Below, piece after piece: positions 16,550-25,227 of a DNA stretch of 64,000 nt. Where the stretch lies: the NCBI GenBank assembly GCA_023954475.1, contig JAMLHW010000002.1:1-64000 (forward strand), read 5' to 3'. Source of the stretch: Anaerolineae bacterium. GTDB lineage: Bacteria > Chloroflexota > Anaerolineae > Promineifilales > Promineifilaceae. The notes under the pieces are model-generated. The model was not told where the DNA came from. It was given only the letters and a program-made list of their open reading frames with translations, and made no database searches. The translations under genes and the position numbers were made by a program. Position 1 is the first letter of the stretch; every line of letters begins with the position of its first letter.

Positions 16550-17605
16550 TCACACCACATCCTCCCAAATACGCAGCCCAACACGACTCAAATACGTCGG
16601 AATGTGCCGAAACAATGCGTTTTCCGCTTCAATAGCCGCGATCATTGCCCGTTTCTCATGCGACAACGCCCCGCACAATATCGTGATTGAACCGCCGTCA
16701 CCGCCGGCCCCGTTTACCTTCCAGCCCAGCGCCCCAAACGCCTGCGCAATGGCGATGACGCGGTCCGCATCCGCACTCACCAGCGCCGGATGCAAAGCAC
16801 GTTGCGCCTCTGTATTCGCGATCATCGTCCGCCCCAATGCGACAAAATCACCGGCGTAGACGGCGTCACGACTGGGTTTCGCCGTCCGGCGCAGCGGTTC
16901 CAGAGCCGCAGCCGATGGCCCCGCTGCTTCCAATCCACTAATCACCATCTCGTGAACCTGCGACGAATCGTGCGAATTGCCCAGGTAAACCAGCAGCAGA
17001 CGCCGTTCCAATTCCCACCACACCGCGTTGGGAATCTGAATCTGCGAAACGGTACAACGCGGATAGTCGAACATGTCGATGTAGTTGATACCACCATACG
17101 CCGCGCACAGTTGATCCTGAATGCCGCTTTGTTGGTTGAGCATCTCGGTTTCGATTGATTGCGCTAAATAAGCGACTTCGTGCGGCGCTAGCCGTCCTGG
17201 TGTCAGGCGGTCGAGTGCCCCGATCAGTGCCACACTGACTGATGCCGATGTGCCGGTTGAGGCACCGACCGGCGCTTCGGAGTGGATATTGACGCGGATT
17301 GCGATGTCGTCGGGCACGCCCATACGCTCAATGGCTGCTTCGAGCAGCGGATGGCGATCCCAACTGTCGTTGCCCAATTGTGGCGCATAGCGTTCACCGT
17401 AATTTTCGGCGTGGATGACGACGCGGTCGGGCAAGACGTCGCGTGGAAACAACTCGAGCTGTACTTCGGTGTAGGGGTAGACGCCGATGTTGAAGACGCT
17501 GCCGGTTCCGGCAAACCACGTATCGGTCCAGCCGCCGTTGTCGCAGATGCGGATGGGGGCGACGCTGTTGATGATGCGGGTCGGGCGGGGCTTGTCAACT
17601 GGCAT
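16550..17605 (-). CDS. GHMP-family sugar kinase
   Basis: Of 351 aa from ATG 17605, which has GGAG seven bases upstream; a GTG at 17626 would read through that site. N-terminal [15 protein letters not shown] is the substrate-side motif of heptose/fucose-type GHMP kinases, motif 2 is [16 protein letters not shown] (phosphate loop) and motif 3 is [15 protein letters not shown]. Likely phosphorylates a sugar at C1 or C7 (fucokinase or heptose-7-phosphate kinase group). Divergent from a sugar-metabolism gene run, which may act in the same pathway. Confidence 0.85.
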   Translation of the reverse strand: MPVDKPRPTRIINSVAPIRICDNGGWTDTWFAGTGSVFNIGVYPYTEVQLELFPRDVLPDRVVIHAENYGERYAPQLGNDSWDRHPLLEAAIERMGVPDDIAIRVNIHSEAPVGASTGTSASVSVALIGALDRLTPGRLAPHEVAYLAQSIETEMLNQQSGIQDQLCAAYGGINYIDMFDYPRCTVSQIQIPNAVWWELERRLLLVYLGNSHDSSQVHEMVISGLEAAGPSAAALEPLRRTAKPSRDAVYAGDFVALGRTMIANTEAQRALHPALVSADADRVIAIAQAFGALGWKVNGAGGDGGSITILCGALSHEKRAMIAAIEAENALFRHIPTYLSRVGLRIWEDVV

Positions 17606-17629
17606 GTGTTTTCTCCAAACGGGCACAAA

Positions 17630-17693
17630 AGGTGACAGTCACTTCAGCACGAAAACCAGCCTGCAGAACTTTACGATTACGTGACTGTCACCT
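17630..17693. promoter_or_regulatory. Perfect 13-bp inverted repeat with palindromic arms in divergent promoter
   Basis: AGGTGACAGTCAC at 17630-17642 and its exact complement at 17681-17693, 38 bp apart. Each arm contains GTGAC-N-GTCAC, itself an 11-bp palindrome, so there are two potential dimer sites 51 bp (about five turns) apart. Location between the GHMP kinase (minus) and the flavoprotein (plus) suits an operator pair with looping; a mobile-repeat origin is the alternative. Confidence 0.5.
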
Positions 17694-17793
17694 CACTGCC
17701 TACAAAAAGAACTCTATTGGATTCGGCCGAAAACAATCATATCCATCTGCCAGCCATGTTACAATAGGTAGCTGCAATAACGGGAGCAACCGC

Positions 17794-18882
17794 ATGAGTA
17801 CGAATCATTTTAAACAGGTTGATGTCGCCATTGTTGGCGCCGGGCCGATTGGCATCGAACTCGCCGCCTGCCTCAGGCGTGCGAACGTCAATTACATTCA
17901 TTTCGATGCCCATCAGATTGGCTACACATTGACCTGGTGGCCGCGCAATACTCACTTTTTTAGCACGACCGAACGCCTCGCCATTGCCGGTGTGCCGCTT
18001 CAGAACAACCACCAACAGCGCATCACAGGCGAAGATTACCTCGCCTATTTGCGTGGCGTTGTCGAGCTATTTGACCTGCAGGTCAACACGTTTGAACGGG
18101 TGACCAGTGTCGAACGGTTGGCTGGCGGGTTCATTCTGACAACACAAAACCAGGCTGGAATGCGATATATTTCGTGTAGCAACGTTGTTTTAGCAATCGG
18201 CGACATGGAATACCCCAATCTGGTTGGTATTCCCGGCGAAGAATTGCCGCATGTCTCGCATTATTTTCGCGATCCGCACGATTATTTCCGGCGGCGACTG
18301 TTGATCGTAGGTGGCAAAAATTCGGCAGCGGAAACGGCGCTGCGCTGCTGGCGGGCAGGGGCTGAGGTCACGATCAGCTATCGACGGGCAGCGTTTGACG
18401 ACAAGCGTATCAAGCATTGGATTTTGCCCGATTTGCTGGCGCAGATCGAGGCCGGCACGATCAGCTTTTTGCCCGAGACGGTTCCGGTTGCAATCACGCC
18501 GACCCATGTCGTCTTGCAGCCGTGTGAGGAAGGTGAGATCGATGTTTCGGCCGAACCGATTATCCACGAAACCGACCACGTCCTCTTCCATACCGGTTTC
18601 CACGGCGACCAAAGCTTGCTCAGAATGGTCGGCGTCGAACTCGTCGGTGACAACCGCGTACCCGTATTTGATCCCGACACGATGGAAACCAACGTGCCCG
18701 GCGTCTATTTGGCCGGGACGGTGGCGGCAGGTGTGCAGCAGCGCTACACACTATTCATCGAAAACTGCCACGAACATGCGGGCAAAATCACGCAAGCACT
18801 TACCGGCCGGTGGCCGGAGGCGCTGGGCAATGTGCCGCAGCGCAATGTTGAACTGGATTTTTCACAAATTGAAGCGAACTGA
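17794..18882 (+). CDS. YpdA-like FAD/NAD(P)-dependent oxidoreductase
   Basis: Of 362 aa from ATG 17794 (GGGAG seven bases upstream; the reading frame is open further upstream but without a ribosome site). FAD motif [14 protein letters not shown] near the N-terminus, then [17 protein letters not shown], second nucleotide motif [16 protein letters not shown], and C-terminal VPGVYLAGT. The order and the 'FFST-E-L-I-VP' block resemble YpdA, the bacillithiol-disulfide reductase. No Cys-x-x-Cys redox pair of thioredoxin reductases is present. The substrate is inferred only by resemblance. Confidence 0.75.
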   Translation: MSTNHFKQVDVAIVGAGPIGIELAACLRRANVNYIHFDAHQIGYTLTWWPRNTHFFSTTERLAIAGVPLQNNHQQRITGEDYLAYLRGVVELFDLQVNTFERVTSVERLAGGFILTTQNQAGMRYISCSNVVLAIGDMEYPNLVGIPGEELPHVSHYFRDPHDYFRRRLLIVGGKNSAAETALRCWRAGAEVTISYRRAAFDDKRIKHWILPDLLAQIEAGTISFLPETVPVAITPTHVVLQPCEEGEIDVSAEPIIHETDHVLFHTGFHGDQSLLRMVGVELVGDNRVPVFDPDTMETNVPGVYLAGTVAAGVQQRYTLFIENCHEHAGKITQALTGRWPEALGNVPQRNVELDFSQIEAN

Positions 18883-18897
18883 CAGAGGAACCCCATC

Positions 18898-19653
18898 ATG
18901 AAACCCATTGCCCTACAGCTTTACACCGTACGAGATGCCTTGGCCCAGGATTGGCAGGGTACGCTGGCCCGCATTGCCGACATCGGCTACGTCGGCGTCG
19001 AAACCGCCGGCCTGGATTTTGCACCGTCACCGGCTGCAGCCATTGCTGAATTTAAGCGGCTGGGTCTGCAAGTGACGTCAGCCCATGTGCCACTGCCGAC
19101 AGTGGACAATATCGCTGAATTGGCGCAGTTGGCGCGTGCTTTGGGCAGCGACCGCATCGTTCTGGGCGGAACTGGAGCCAATGAGTTTGGTGATGTGGCT
19201 GCCATTGCCCAACGCATTGCTGTGTTCAATACGGCGAATGCCGTTGCCCAGGCGCATGGTCTGCGTTTTGGCCTGCACAACCATTGGTGGGAGTTTGCCG
19301 ACGTAGCGGGTCGTCCGGCGTTTGATGTTTTGCTCGACGGTCTGCATACTGACATTTTCCTCGAACTCGACATATATTGGATCCAGACCGGAGGCGTTGA
19401 TGCCGCCGCCTATGTTGCACGGCACGCGCAGCGCACGCCGCTGTTGCATGTCAAAGACGGCCCGGCGCTGCTGGAAGCGGATATGGTGGCTGTCGGTTCC
19501 GGCGACATCGATGTGCCGGGCGTGATTGCGGCGGCGCATTCGGCCGAATGGCTGATTGTCGAACTCGACCGCTGTGCCACCGACATGTTGACTGCTGTTG
19601 CTGACAGTTACGACTATCTCGTCGGCAGCGGCTTGGCGCGGGGAAACAAGTGA
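18898..19653 (+). CDS. Sugar phosphate isomerase/epimerase (xylose-isomerase-like TIM barrel)
   Basis: Of 251 aa. [17 protein letters not shown] at the N-terminus, [23 protein letters not shown] (metal His), [13 protein letters not shown] (metal Glu/Asp), LLHVKDG and a late Glu (IVELDRC) follow the AP-endonuclease-2 superfamily of divalent-metal sugar isomerases and epimerases. GAGGAA ribosome site. Its TGA overlaps the next start, so it is translationally coupled to the Gfo/Idh dehydrogenase, the classic pair for inositol or rare-sugar catabolism. Confidence 0.85.
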   Translation: MKPIALQLYTVRDALAQDWQGTLARIADIGYVGVETAGLDFAPSPAAAIAEFKRLGLQVTSAHVPLPTVDNIAELAQLARALGSDRIVLGGTGANEFGDVAAIAQRIAVFNTANAVAQAHGLRFGLHNHWWEFADVAGRPAFDVLLDGLHTDIFLELDIYWIQTGGVDAAAYVARHAQRTPLLHVKDGPALLEADMVAVGSGDIDVPGVIAAAHSAEWLIVELDRCATDMLTAVADSYDYLVGSGLARGNK

Positions 19654-20765
19654 TGAACATGACAGCGACGAAGATTGGTGTAATTGGAACCGGCACGATC
19701 AGCGGCATCTATCTCAAAAATGCAGCATGGCTTGACGGCATTGAGGTGGTGGGTGTTGCCGATTTGAACCGGGATTCGGCCGAAGCGCGGGCTGCCGAAT
19801 TCGACATTCCACATGTCTATTCGGTGGACGAATTACTGGCCGATCCTGACATCGACATTGTCCTCAATCTGACGACACCCAATGCACACGCCGCCGTGGC
19901 ACAGGTGGCGCTGGAAGCCGGCAAATCAGTCTACAACGAAAAACCGTTGGCATTGACCCGTGGCGAAGGGCAGGCGCTGCGTGCGCTGGCGGACGCACGC
20001 GGCTTGCGTATCGGCTGTGCTCCCGATACATTTTTAGGAGCGAGCCATCAGACGTGCCGCGCCTTGATCGATGCGGGTGCGATCGGCCGACCGGTAGCGG
20101 CAACGGCTTTTATGATGAGCTACGGCATGGAAATGTGGCACCCCAATCCAGCCTTTTACTTCCAGCCTGGCGGCGGCCCGATGTTCGACATGGGTCCGTA
20201 TTACCTGACAGCGCTGATCAACATGCTCGGCCCGGTCGCCAAGGTCAGCGGCATGGTGACAAAAGGACGCGAAGAGCGCACGATTACAAGTCAGCCTCTG
20301 GCGGGAACGACCATTCCCGTCGCTGTGCCGACCCATGTGGCCGGCCTGGTCAATTTTGCCAATGGGGTCGTCGGCACACTCATCATGAGTTTTGATATTC
20401 CGTCGGCCTCATTGCCTCATATTGAAATCCACGGTACGGAAGGGAGCCTGATTGTCCCTGATCCGAATTTCTTCGGCGGGTCAGTCACTGTCAAAAAACC
20501 GGGTGACCGGGGTGAGAATGAACCGATTGTGCAATCACACGCCTACTTTGGCAATGAACGCGGTCTGGGTTTGGCCGATATGGCCTGGGGCTTGCGCAAC
20601 GGTGTGCCGCATCGGGCGAATGACGAACTGAGCTATCACGTGCTCGATTTGATGTGGGCGTTTCACGATTCGGCCGAACAACAAACACACATTCAGGTTG
20701 CGTCGACGTGTAAACGACCCGAACCGTTCCCGCCGCAGCCGCTCTTTGGTCTGCCGGCACCCTGA
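19653..20765 (+). CDS. Gfo/Idh/MocA-family sugar dehydrogenase
   Basis: Of 370 aa from ATG 19653 (TGATG overlap). Rossmann motif [16 protein letters not shown], then VYNEKPLAL with the catalytic EKP, and the C-terminal beta-sheet domain with [20 protein letters not shown](P)-dependent oxidation or reduction of a sugar or cyclitol; substrate not readable. Coupled to the isomerase/epimerase upstream. Four TCGGCCGA copies lie between 19540 and 20670. Confidence 0.9.
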   Translation: MNMTATKIGVIGTGTISGIYLKNAAWLDGIEVVGVADLNRDSAEARAAEFDIPHVYSVDELLADPDIDIVLNLTTPNAHAAVAQVALEAGKSVYNEKPLALTRGEGQALRALADARGLRIGCAPDTFLGASHQTCRALIDAGAIGRPVAATAFMMSYGMEMWHPNPAFYFQPGGGPMFDMGPYYLTALINMLGPVAKVSGMVTKGREERTITSQPLAGTTIPVAVPTHVAGLVNFANGVVGTLIMSFDIPSASLPHIEIHGTEGSLIVPDPNFFGGSVTVKKPGDRGENEPIVQSHAYFGNERGLGLADMAWGLRNGVPHRANDELSYHVLDLMWAFHDSAEQQTHIQVASTCKRPEPFPPQPLFGLPAP

Positions 20766-20785
20766 CATCGGCCGAAGTTAGTTTC

Positions 20786-22408
20786 CTATGTGTTGCGCAG
20801 CACCGCGTTGCGGATCTTCGTCATGTAATCTTCTTTCTCGATAGCTGAAATCGTCAGCACCCCAGCCATAAGTGCGCCGCCGACACCGGCAGTGACGATA
20901 TCCTGACCGGTCAGGTAAAGATTGGCAACCGGTGTGTGCGGACGCAGAAACTTCTGCGCAAAGCGATCCGGCGTATGCGCGACGCCGTAAATTTCACCGT
21001 GCCGGTAGTTGGCAAATTTGCGCGTTGAGAGCGGTGTTGACAGCTCATAATGCGCCACTTTGCCGCGTAGTTGCGGCTCATAGCGGTACAAAACGGCGAG
21101 CAAACGCTGACTTAATTGCTCCTTAAACGCTTCGTATTCGTCACCGCGCCGTTTCCATTTGGTGTCCTCCCATTGGCGGAACCATTCGTATGGTGCCAGC
21201 GTCAACACTTCGACCGTCGCTGTGCCCGGGTAACGGTTTTCCCAGTCAGGGTCTTTGGCGGACGGAAACGAAATAAACACCAGCGGGAAGTCGGCATTTG
21301 GATCGGCCAGGTAAGCGGCGGTTGTGGCGTCGTGATCGTATTGATCGTCGGGATAGACCCAGTAATTGGCTTTTTGCAGACCCAATTCGGCCGAACTTTC
21401 CTGCAACCCCACGTACAAATCGACATGGGATACCGATGGTTCCACTTTGTCGGCCATTGCCGGCAGATCAAACGCGTCACGAACACCTGCCGGGAGCAAA
21501 TAGCGGTACGTATTCTCGACACCGACGCTGCTGATCACAAGCGGGGCATGCAGTTCAGTGCCGTCTTCCATACACACGCCGACGGCGCGATTGTTTTCGA
21601 CCAGGATTTCGGCGACAGCGGCGTTGGTCAAGATCAGCCCGCCGGAAGCGGCAATGACAGGGGCAATGGTCTCAGCAATACGCGACGATCCGCCGACCGG
21701 AAACGCGCCACCGTACATGTAGTGGTTGGCGACCATAGCGTGCATGGCAAAGCTGCTCTGGCCGGGCGGCAGGCCGTAATCGCCGTATTGTGCCGTCAAT
21801 ACGCCGATCAATTTGATGTTGTCGGTCAACTCTTCGAGGACTTCGCGAGTCGTCTGGCTAGCGTAGCGCAGAAAATCGGCGCGCATGGCGTCACCCATCG
21901 CGGCGGCGATGTCGGGCGGCAGCGCCTTTTCATTGAAGTACATCAATCCGGCGCGCGACGCCTTGCCGACGAGTTCGACGTATTGCTCAATAGCCCGTTT
22001 ATCGGCCGAATCGGGAAAGCGTTCTTGCAGGTGGGCGATAAAATTCCGGGGCCGCTTGTGAAACTCATAGACCTCGTCGCCAAACACAACGCGATCATAC
22101 ACCTCGCCCATGTCTTCCCATTCTAACTCGCCATTGGTGATGTAGTCGAACAACACGCGCAGCATTGAGCGCGGATGCGACACACTGCCGATGTAGTGAA
22201 TGCCGACGTCCCATTCGTAGTCACTGCGCTTGAAAACGTGGGTAAAGCCGCCTGCTGTGTAATGGCGTTCCAAAACGAGGACGCGACGGCCTTCCTTGGC
22301 CAGAATTGCGGCACACGCCATGCCGCTGATGCCCGACCCGATGACGATAACGTCGAATGCGCCTTGCAGTCGGTGCTGCTTGTATGATTTGATGCCAACC
22401 GCTTTCAT
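20786..22408 (-). CDS. Phytoene-desaturase/retinol-saturase-like FAD oxidoreductase
   Basis: Of 540 aa from ATG 22408, which has GGAGG five bases upstream; the frame extends further but without support. Dinucleotide motif DVIVIGSGISGMACAAILAKEG, then LVLERHYTAGGFTHVFKR, and C-terminal NLYLTGQDIVTAGVGGALMAG form the CrtI/CrtISO/RetSat flavoprotein signature. Family members desaturate, isomerise or saturate carotenoid or retinoid chains. No phytoene synthase or other crt gene is adjacent, so the substrate is open. Convergent with the dehydrogenase gene (20 bp apart). Confidence 0.82.
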   Translation of the reverse strand: MKAVGIKSYKQHRLQGAFDVIVIGSGISGMACAAILAKEGRRVLVLERHYTAGGFTHVFKRSDYEWDVGIHYIGSVSHPRSMLRVLFDYITNGELEWEDMGEVYDRVVFGDEVYEFHKRPRNFIAHLQERFPDSADKRAIEQYVELVGKASRAGLMYFNEKALPPDIAAAMGDAMRADFLRYASQTTREVLEELTDNIKLIGVLTAQYGDYGLPPGQSSFAMHAMVANHYMYGGAFPVGGSSRIAETIAPVIAASGGLILTNAAVAEILVENNRAVGVCMEDGTELHAPLVISSVGVENTYRYLLPAGVRDAFDLPAMADKVEPSVSHVDLYVGLQESSAELGLQKANYWVYPDDQYDHDATTAAYLADPNADFPLVFISFPSAKDPDWENRYPGTATVEVLTLAPYEWFRQWEDTKWKRRGDEYEAFKEQLSQRLLAVLYRYEPQLRGKVAHYELSTPLSTRKFANYRHGEIYGVAHTPDRFAQKFLRPHTPVANLYLTGQDIVTAGVGGALMAGVLTISAIEKEDYMTKIRNAVLRNT

Positions 22409-22511
22409 GGCTCCTCCATTGATGTATCGCGCCTGAGTATAAGCGGTTAGACCGGTGCAGGCAATGGTACCCGGCAGGATGGGCAATGACACTGATGTCA
22501 TGGGATATAGC

Positions 22512-22546
22512 GAGAAGGAGCACAGAGTTGACCTGTGCTCCTTCTC
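22512..22546 (-). terminator. Perfect 14-bp hairpin behind the peptidase gene
   Basis: GAGAAGGAGCACAG at 22512-22525 pairs perfectly with 22533-22546 around a 7-nt loop. It lies 50 bp past the stop of the minus-strand peptidase frame. There is no T-run on either strand. Confidence 0.5.
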
Positions 22547-22596
22547 TTAGGAGGAGTTTGGCGCGTCTTATTGCGCCGAAGCAAACGAGGTTGGCA

Positions 22597-23322
22597 TTAC
22601 GGCATGTCGCACATACCCAACCGACAGATTGGTTCGGCCGATGTTTGCTGATTGTTATCATCGTTTTCGGCCGAACGACCCGGCGGCGCTCCCGGCAATT
22701 CCCACGCCGTCCAGACGAACGTCATGTGAAAGTCGTACATCACGTCCATATAGAACTGCTGTGATGTCTGTGCATCAGGTGCGTACGCATGCGCATACAA
22801 AGCCATTGCAATGACCAGGTCCTCTTCCGGGCCGGAGTCATGCGTCAGATTCACGAGTGCGAATGAACGCCGTTCGTCCTGTGGACCGCTTGCATCATCT
22901 GTATTCCATTGACGCATCTTGCGGTACTGCTGCAAGATGTCTGGCCGCGCATCGATTACGACGTGCATTAGTTCGTGCAACATCGTGATCTTGGCGCTGC
23001 CGTGTTCGTTGCGTACATCCAGTGCACCGGGTCGACTCGGAAATGGCACGCCGGTGTAATTCAAGCTGTCAAACGTTTCGTCGCCCAACAAGATTTGGAA
23101 TAGTGCGCCACCCTGGCGGTAGCTGGCACGGCCTTCACTGACTCGCGTAATTGAAAGTTGTTCCACGCTAACTGCATTGTTGCGACGGGCTGCTTCGATG
23201 AGCAGTTGGAGCTGTTCTGCACCGCCGAACATCGATGAGGCATCATCGAGTGCTGCGCGTAATAAGGCCAATTCGGCCGAGGACCAGTCACCTTCTATGT
23301 CTACGTTGTAAGCTGCTTCCAA
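22597..23322 (-). pseudogene. HExxH metallopeptidase-like domain, C-terminal part of frameshifted gene
   Basis: About 241 codons in this frame; MLHELMHVVIDARPD carries HExxH (zinc His-Glu-x-x-His), and a late Glu in GPEEDL could be the third ligand. The frame has no convincing start: the nearest TTG lacks a ribosome site, and the reading frame continues upstream (DDKFTTYAQQEAIVTLEAAY) to about 23370, where it meets the lipoprotein frame 23301-23561. The two frames together give one lipid-anchored peptidase of about 320 aa. Either a real frameshift mutation or a sequencing error. Contains three TCGGCCGA copies. Confidence 0.65.
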
Positions 23323-23561
23323 AGTGACAATCGCCTCTTGTTGGGCGTAAGTCGTAAACTTGTCGTCATGGGTTCGCTGCCGTTGAATTCTGCTGCTATC
23401 AAACTGTCTACATTAATCGGCCGATTCATATCGGTGCCGTTGTCCAGTTCGAATTGCGGGTCACCGTTTGCTGTTGGTACAGATGCACATCCGAGCAACG
23501 CTACTGCGCAGCCGATCAATAGAGCTGTGGTCTTCCAACGGATAGTTGTCTGGAGATTCAT
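23301..23561 (-). pseudogene. Lipoprotein signal and linker, N-terminal part of frameshifted peptidase
   Basis: Of 86 aa. AAGGAA ribosome site, signal peptide, lipobox LLGC (Cys25), then a polar linker with MNRPINVDSLIAAEF. After about residue 64 the frame turns basic (RLTPNKRRLSLWKQLTT) and ends, while frame +1 continues into the metallopeptidase domain. The switch must lie at about 23360-23375 because the peptidase frame is closed by a TAG a little further upstream. Confidence 0.65.
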
Positions 23562-24256
23562 GTCATTTTCCTTAACACTTGTATCGTAGTAGAGCGTACG
23601 ATGTATCTCTGGCTACGAGCTGATAGAGTTGTCTTCGTGCGTTTTTCTGTAGGTTGAATTGCTGTTTTCAATCTGGCACACACGAAGAGCATATCGTTCA
23701 CATGGCTTACACGGTTGGCAACCACATGAGGACGTCATTTTGCTCTATCACATGTGTCAAAGCTGTATATGACATGAGGCACCTCCTCTTACTATTGATG
23801 AGCGGTAAGATAGCTGATTCCAACGGTTGTCTGCTGTTGGCCAACACCTTTGGATAAGATCATCTGATCAGGAATGTTGGCGCTGTTTTATGTTGTATCG
23901 GCTGTCTAGCTGCGAGCTTTTAATAGGACGTCTGCGGCGCTACAATGCTTTCCTTAATTTCTGCAATGGAGAAACGCTACACGTTGTCATAATGTAAGTA
24001 TGAACGGTATTGGTGCTGCTTTCTACGTCTAAAACGGACTAAAACGGATTAAATTTCAGGCCATGTACCCGTTGACAAGATTAATTCGCGCTGTTGAGTT
24101 GCCATTTTGTGTGCGATCTGAGGGTTTTGGTATTCGGCCGAATCGGTCTCTTCAGTGGTGATGCAACTTTGTCACAATGTGGGCGGCGATTCGCCCAACG
24201 CAGGTTGGACGAATCTGCCGCTTGCACGAGAGAAAACCGGACTGAGCCATTAGTTG
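23562..24256. other. 695-bp stretch without a convincing gene
   Basis: No open frame here has a ribosome site plus protein-like composition. It contains one TTCGGCCGAA (24134), a tandem direct repeat of CTAAAACGGA (24029-24038 and 24039-24048, followed by TTAAA), and T/A-richer sequence than its surroundings. It may hold promoters for both neighbours or decayed coding sequence. I recognise no RNA gene in it. Confidence 0.5.
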
Positions 24257-24796
24257 CTAATCTGTAAACCGCAGATGACCTCTGTAAGGGTAGTTGCCTT
24301 CTTCGATGTCATCCTTGAAGTCCAGACGTCCCGTGACGCCTTCAAAGTCTCCTGTGCCTGTACCGGCAGTGATGGGATGTTGGCAGCGTCCGAAGATCTC
24401 GCCGGTCAGCGTTTCACAATCCTCGAACTTGGCTGAGAATCGGTACGTCGTGGCAAAGGTGCCGACTTCGCCGTTTGGCCCTTCGACCACGTAGATTTCA
24501 CTTCCCAGCTCCGTATAGACACCACTTGGCGTACAACTATAGGATTCGACAAATACGTACTGACATCCTTCCAGATCGCCCGTCATGATGGTTGCGAAAT
24601 CTGCCCCGGCGCCTTCCGGATCAGTACACGCACCAATGTCGTCAGAGTAACCGATTCCGCGTATTTGTTGCGCACCATTCGCGCTCGCTGAGCCGACAAA
24701 TCCCATAAAGACGGCTGTCGCCAAGAGGGCCGTGGCAATTGCGATTCGCAACCATTGATGTGACCAGTTTGTTGCTATGTTCTGTTGAGCATTCAT
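24257..24796 (-). CDS. Secreted protein, dirigent/AOC-barrel-like, unknown function
   Basis: Of 179 aa. Sec signal peptide with cleavage expected after ASA at about residue 38-40. The mature protein has four to six Cys (DIGACTDP, EGCQYVFVESYSC, EDCETLTGEIFGRC) suitable for disulfides, and GTGDFEGVTGRLDFKDD near the C-terminus, the 'G-T-G-x-F-x-G-x-T-G' loop of allene-oxide-cyclase/dirigent-like barrels. Family placement is tentative. It has no TCGGCCGA copy. Confidence 0.6.
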   Translation of the reverse strand: MNAQQNIATNWSHQWLRIAIATALLATAVFMGFVGSASANGAQQIRGIGYSDDIGACTDPEGAGADFATIMTGDLEGCQYVFVESYSCTPSGVYTELGSEIYVVEGPNGEVGTFATTYRFSAKFEDCETLTGEIFGRCQHPITAGTGTGDFEGVTGRLDFKDDIEEGNYPYRGHLRFTD

Positions 24797-24887
24797 GTGT
24801 TTCTCCTCGATGTAAGTAGGGTTTAGTAGACTGCTGTCCTGTCAAAGCCGTCTGTCTTAGTCTAGAGCAAATGTCTACCTCCTTCTC

Positions 24888-25085
24888 TCAACCTTGAGAG
24901 TCTGTCAGTTTGAGATGCAAGAATTCGGCTACTTCCAGCAAATTGACAAAGCCCCAACGCATGCCACTGTGGGGGTCTTCAAGTCGGTAGCGCCACAGAT
25001 TGTTTTCTGCCGCATCCTGACTGCGTTCCTGCCAGCAAACGAGCACAAATGATCGATAGTCTGGTCTGTCTTGGGCTTTAGCCAT
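24888..25085 (-). CDS. 65-aa conserved-type small protein next to SARP regulator
   Basis: SFVLVCWQERSQ, then LWRYRLEDPHSGMRWGF, then an amphipathic helix NLLEVAEFLHLKL. This 'FVLRxWxE ... WRxxLEDPxTGxRxGFxxLxxLxxFL' pattern is one I associate with short hypothetical proteins in Chloroflexota and actinobacteria, often near signalling genes. Function unknown. It is divergent from the SARP gene and shares its 142-bp promoter region with the heptamer repeats. Confidence 0.6.
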   Translation of the reverse strand: MAKAQDRPDYRSFVLVCWQERSQDAAENNLWRYRLEDPHSGMRWGFVNLLEVAEFLHLKLTDSQG

Positions 25086-25151
25086 GATGCTCTCTGCACA
25101 ATCACGCCTTTCTTGCTATACTTGACTTGTTGTTGCTAGTCTAAATGGCTA

Positions 25152-25180
25152 TCGTGACCTCTACGTTACTTAAACGTGAC
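25152..25180 (+). promoter_or_regulatory. Three SARP-type heptamer direct repeats
   Basis: TCGTGAC (25152-25158), ACGTTAC (25163-25169) and ACGTGAC (25174-25180) are 7-bp units separated by 4 bp, giving an exact 11-bp period. This is the architecture of SARP binding sites in actinobacteria. They lie 48-76 bp upstream of the SARP regulator start and on the shared side of the divergent 65-aa gene. Autoregulation is the simplest reading. Confidence 0.6.
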
Positions 25181-25227
25181 TTCTGCTGTTCATCTGTATA
25201 GATTCTGCTTTTGCCTAACAAGCGCAT

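Noticed and set aside
21116-22126. 336-codon open frame opposite the oxidoreductase
   Set aside because: Antisense to a well-supported flavoprotein gene; no domain motif and no ribosome site.
23654-23857. 67-codon frame in the gene-free stretch
   Set aside because: Cys/His/Met-rich with no ribosome site and no protein-like pattern; likely chance.
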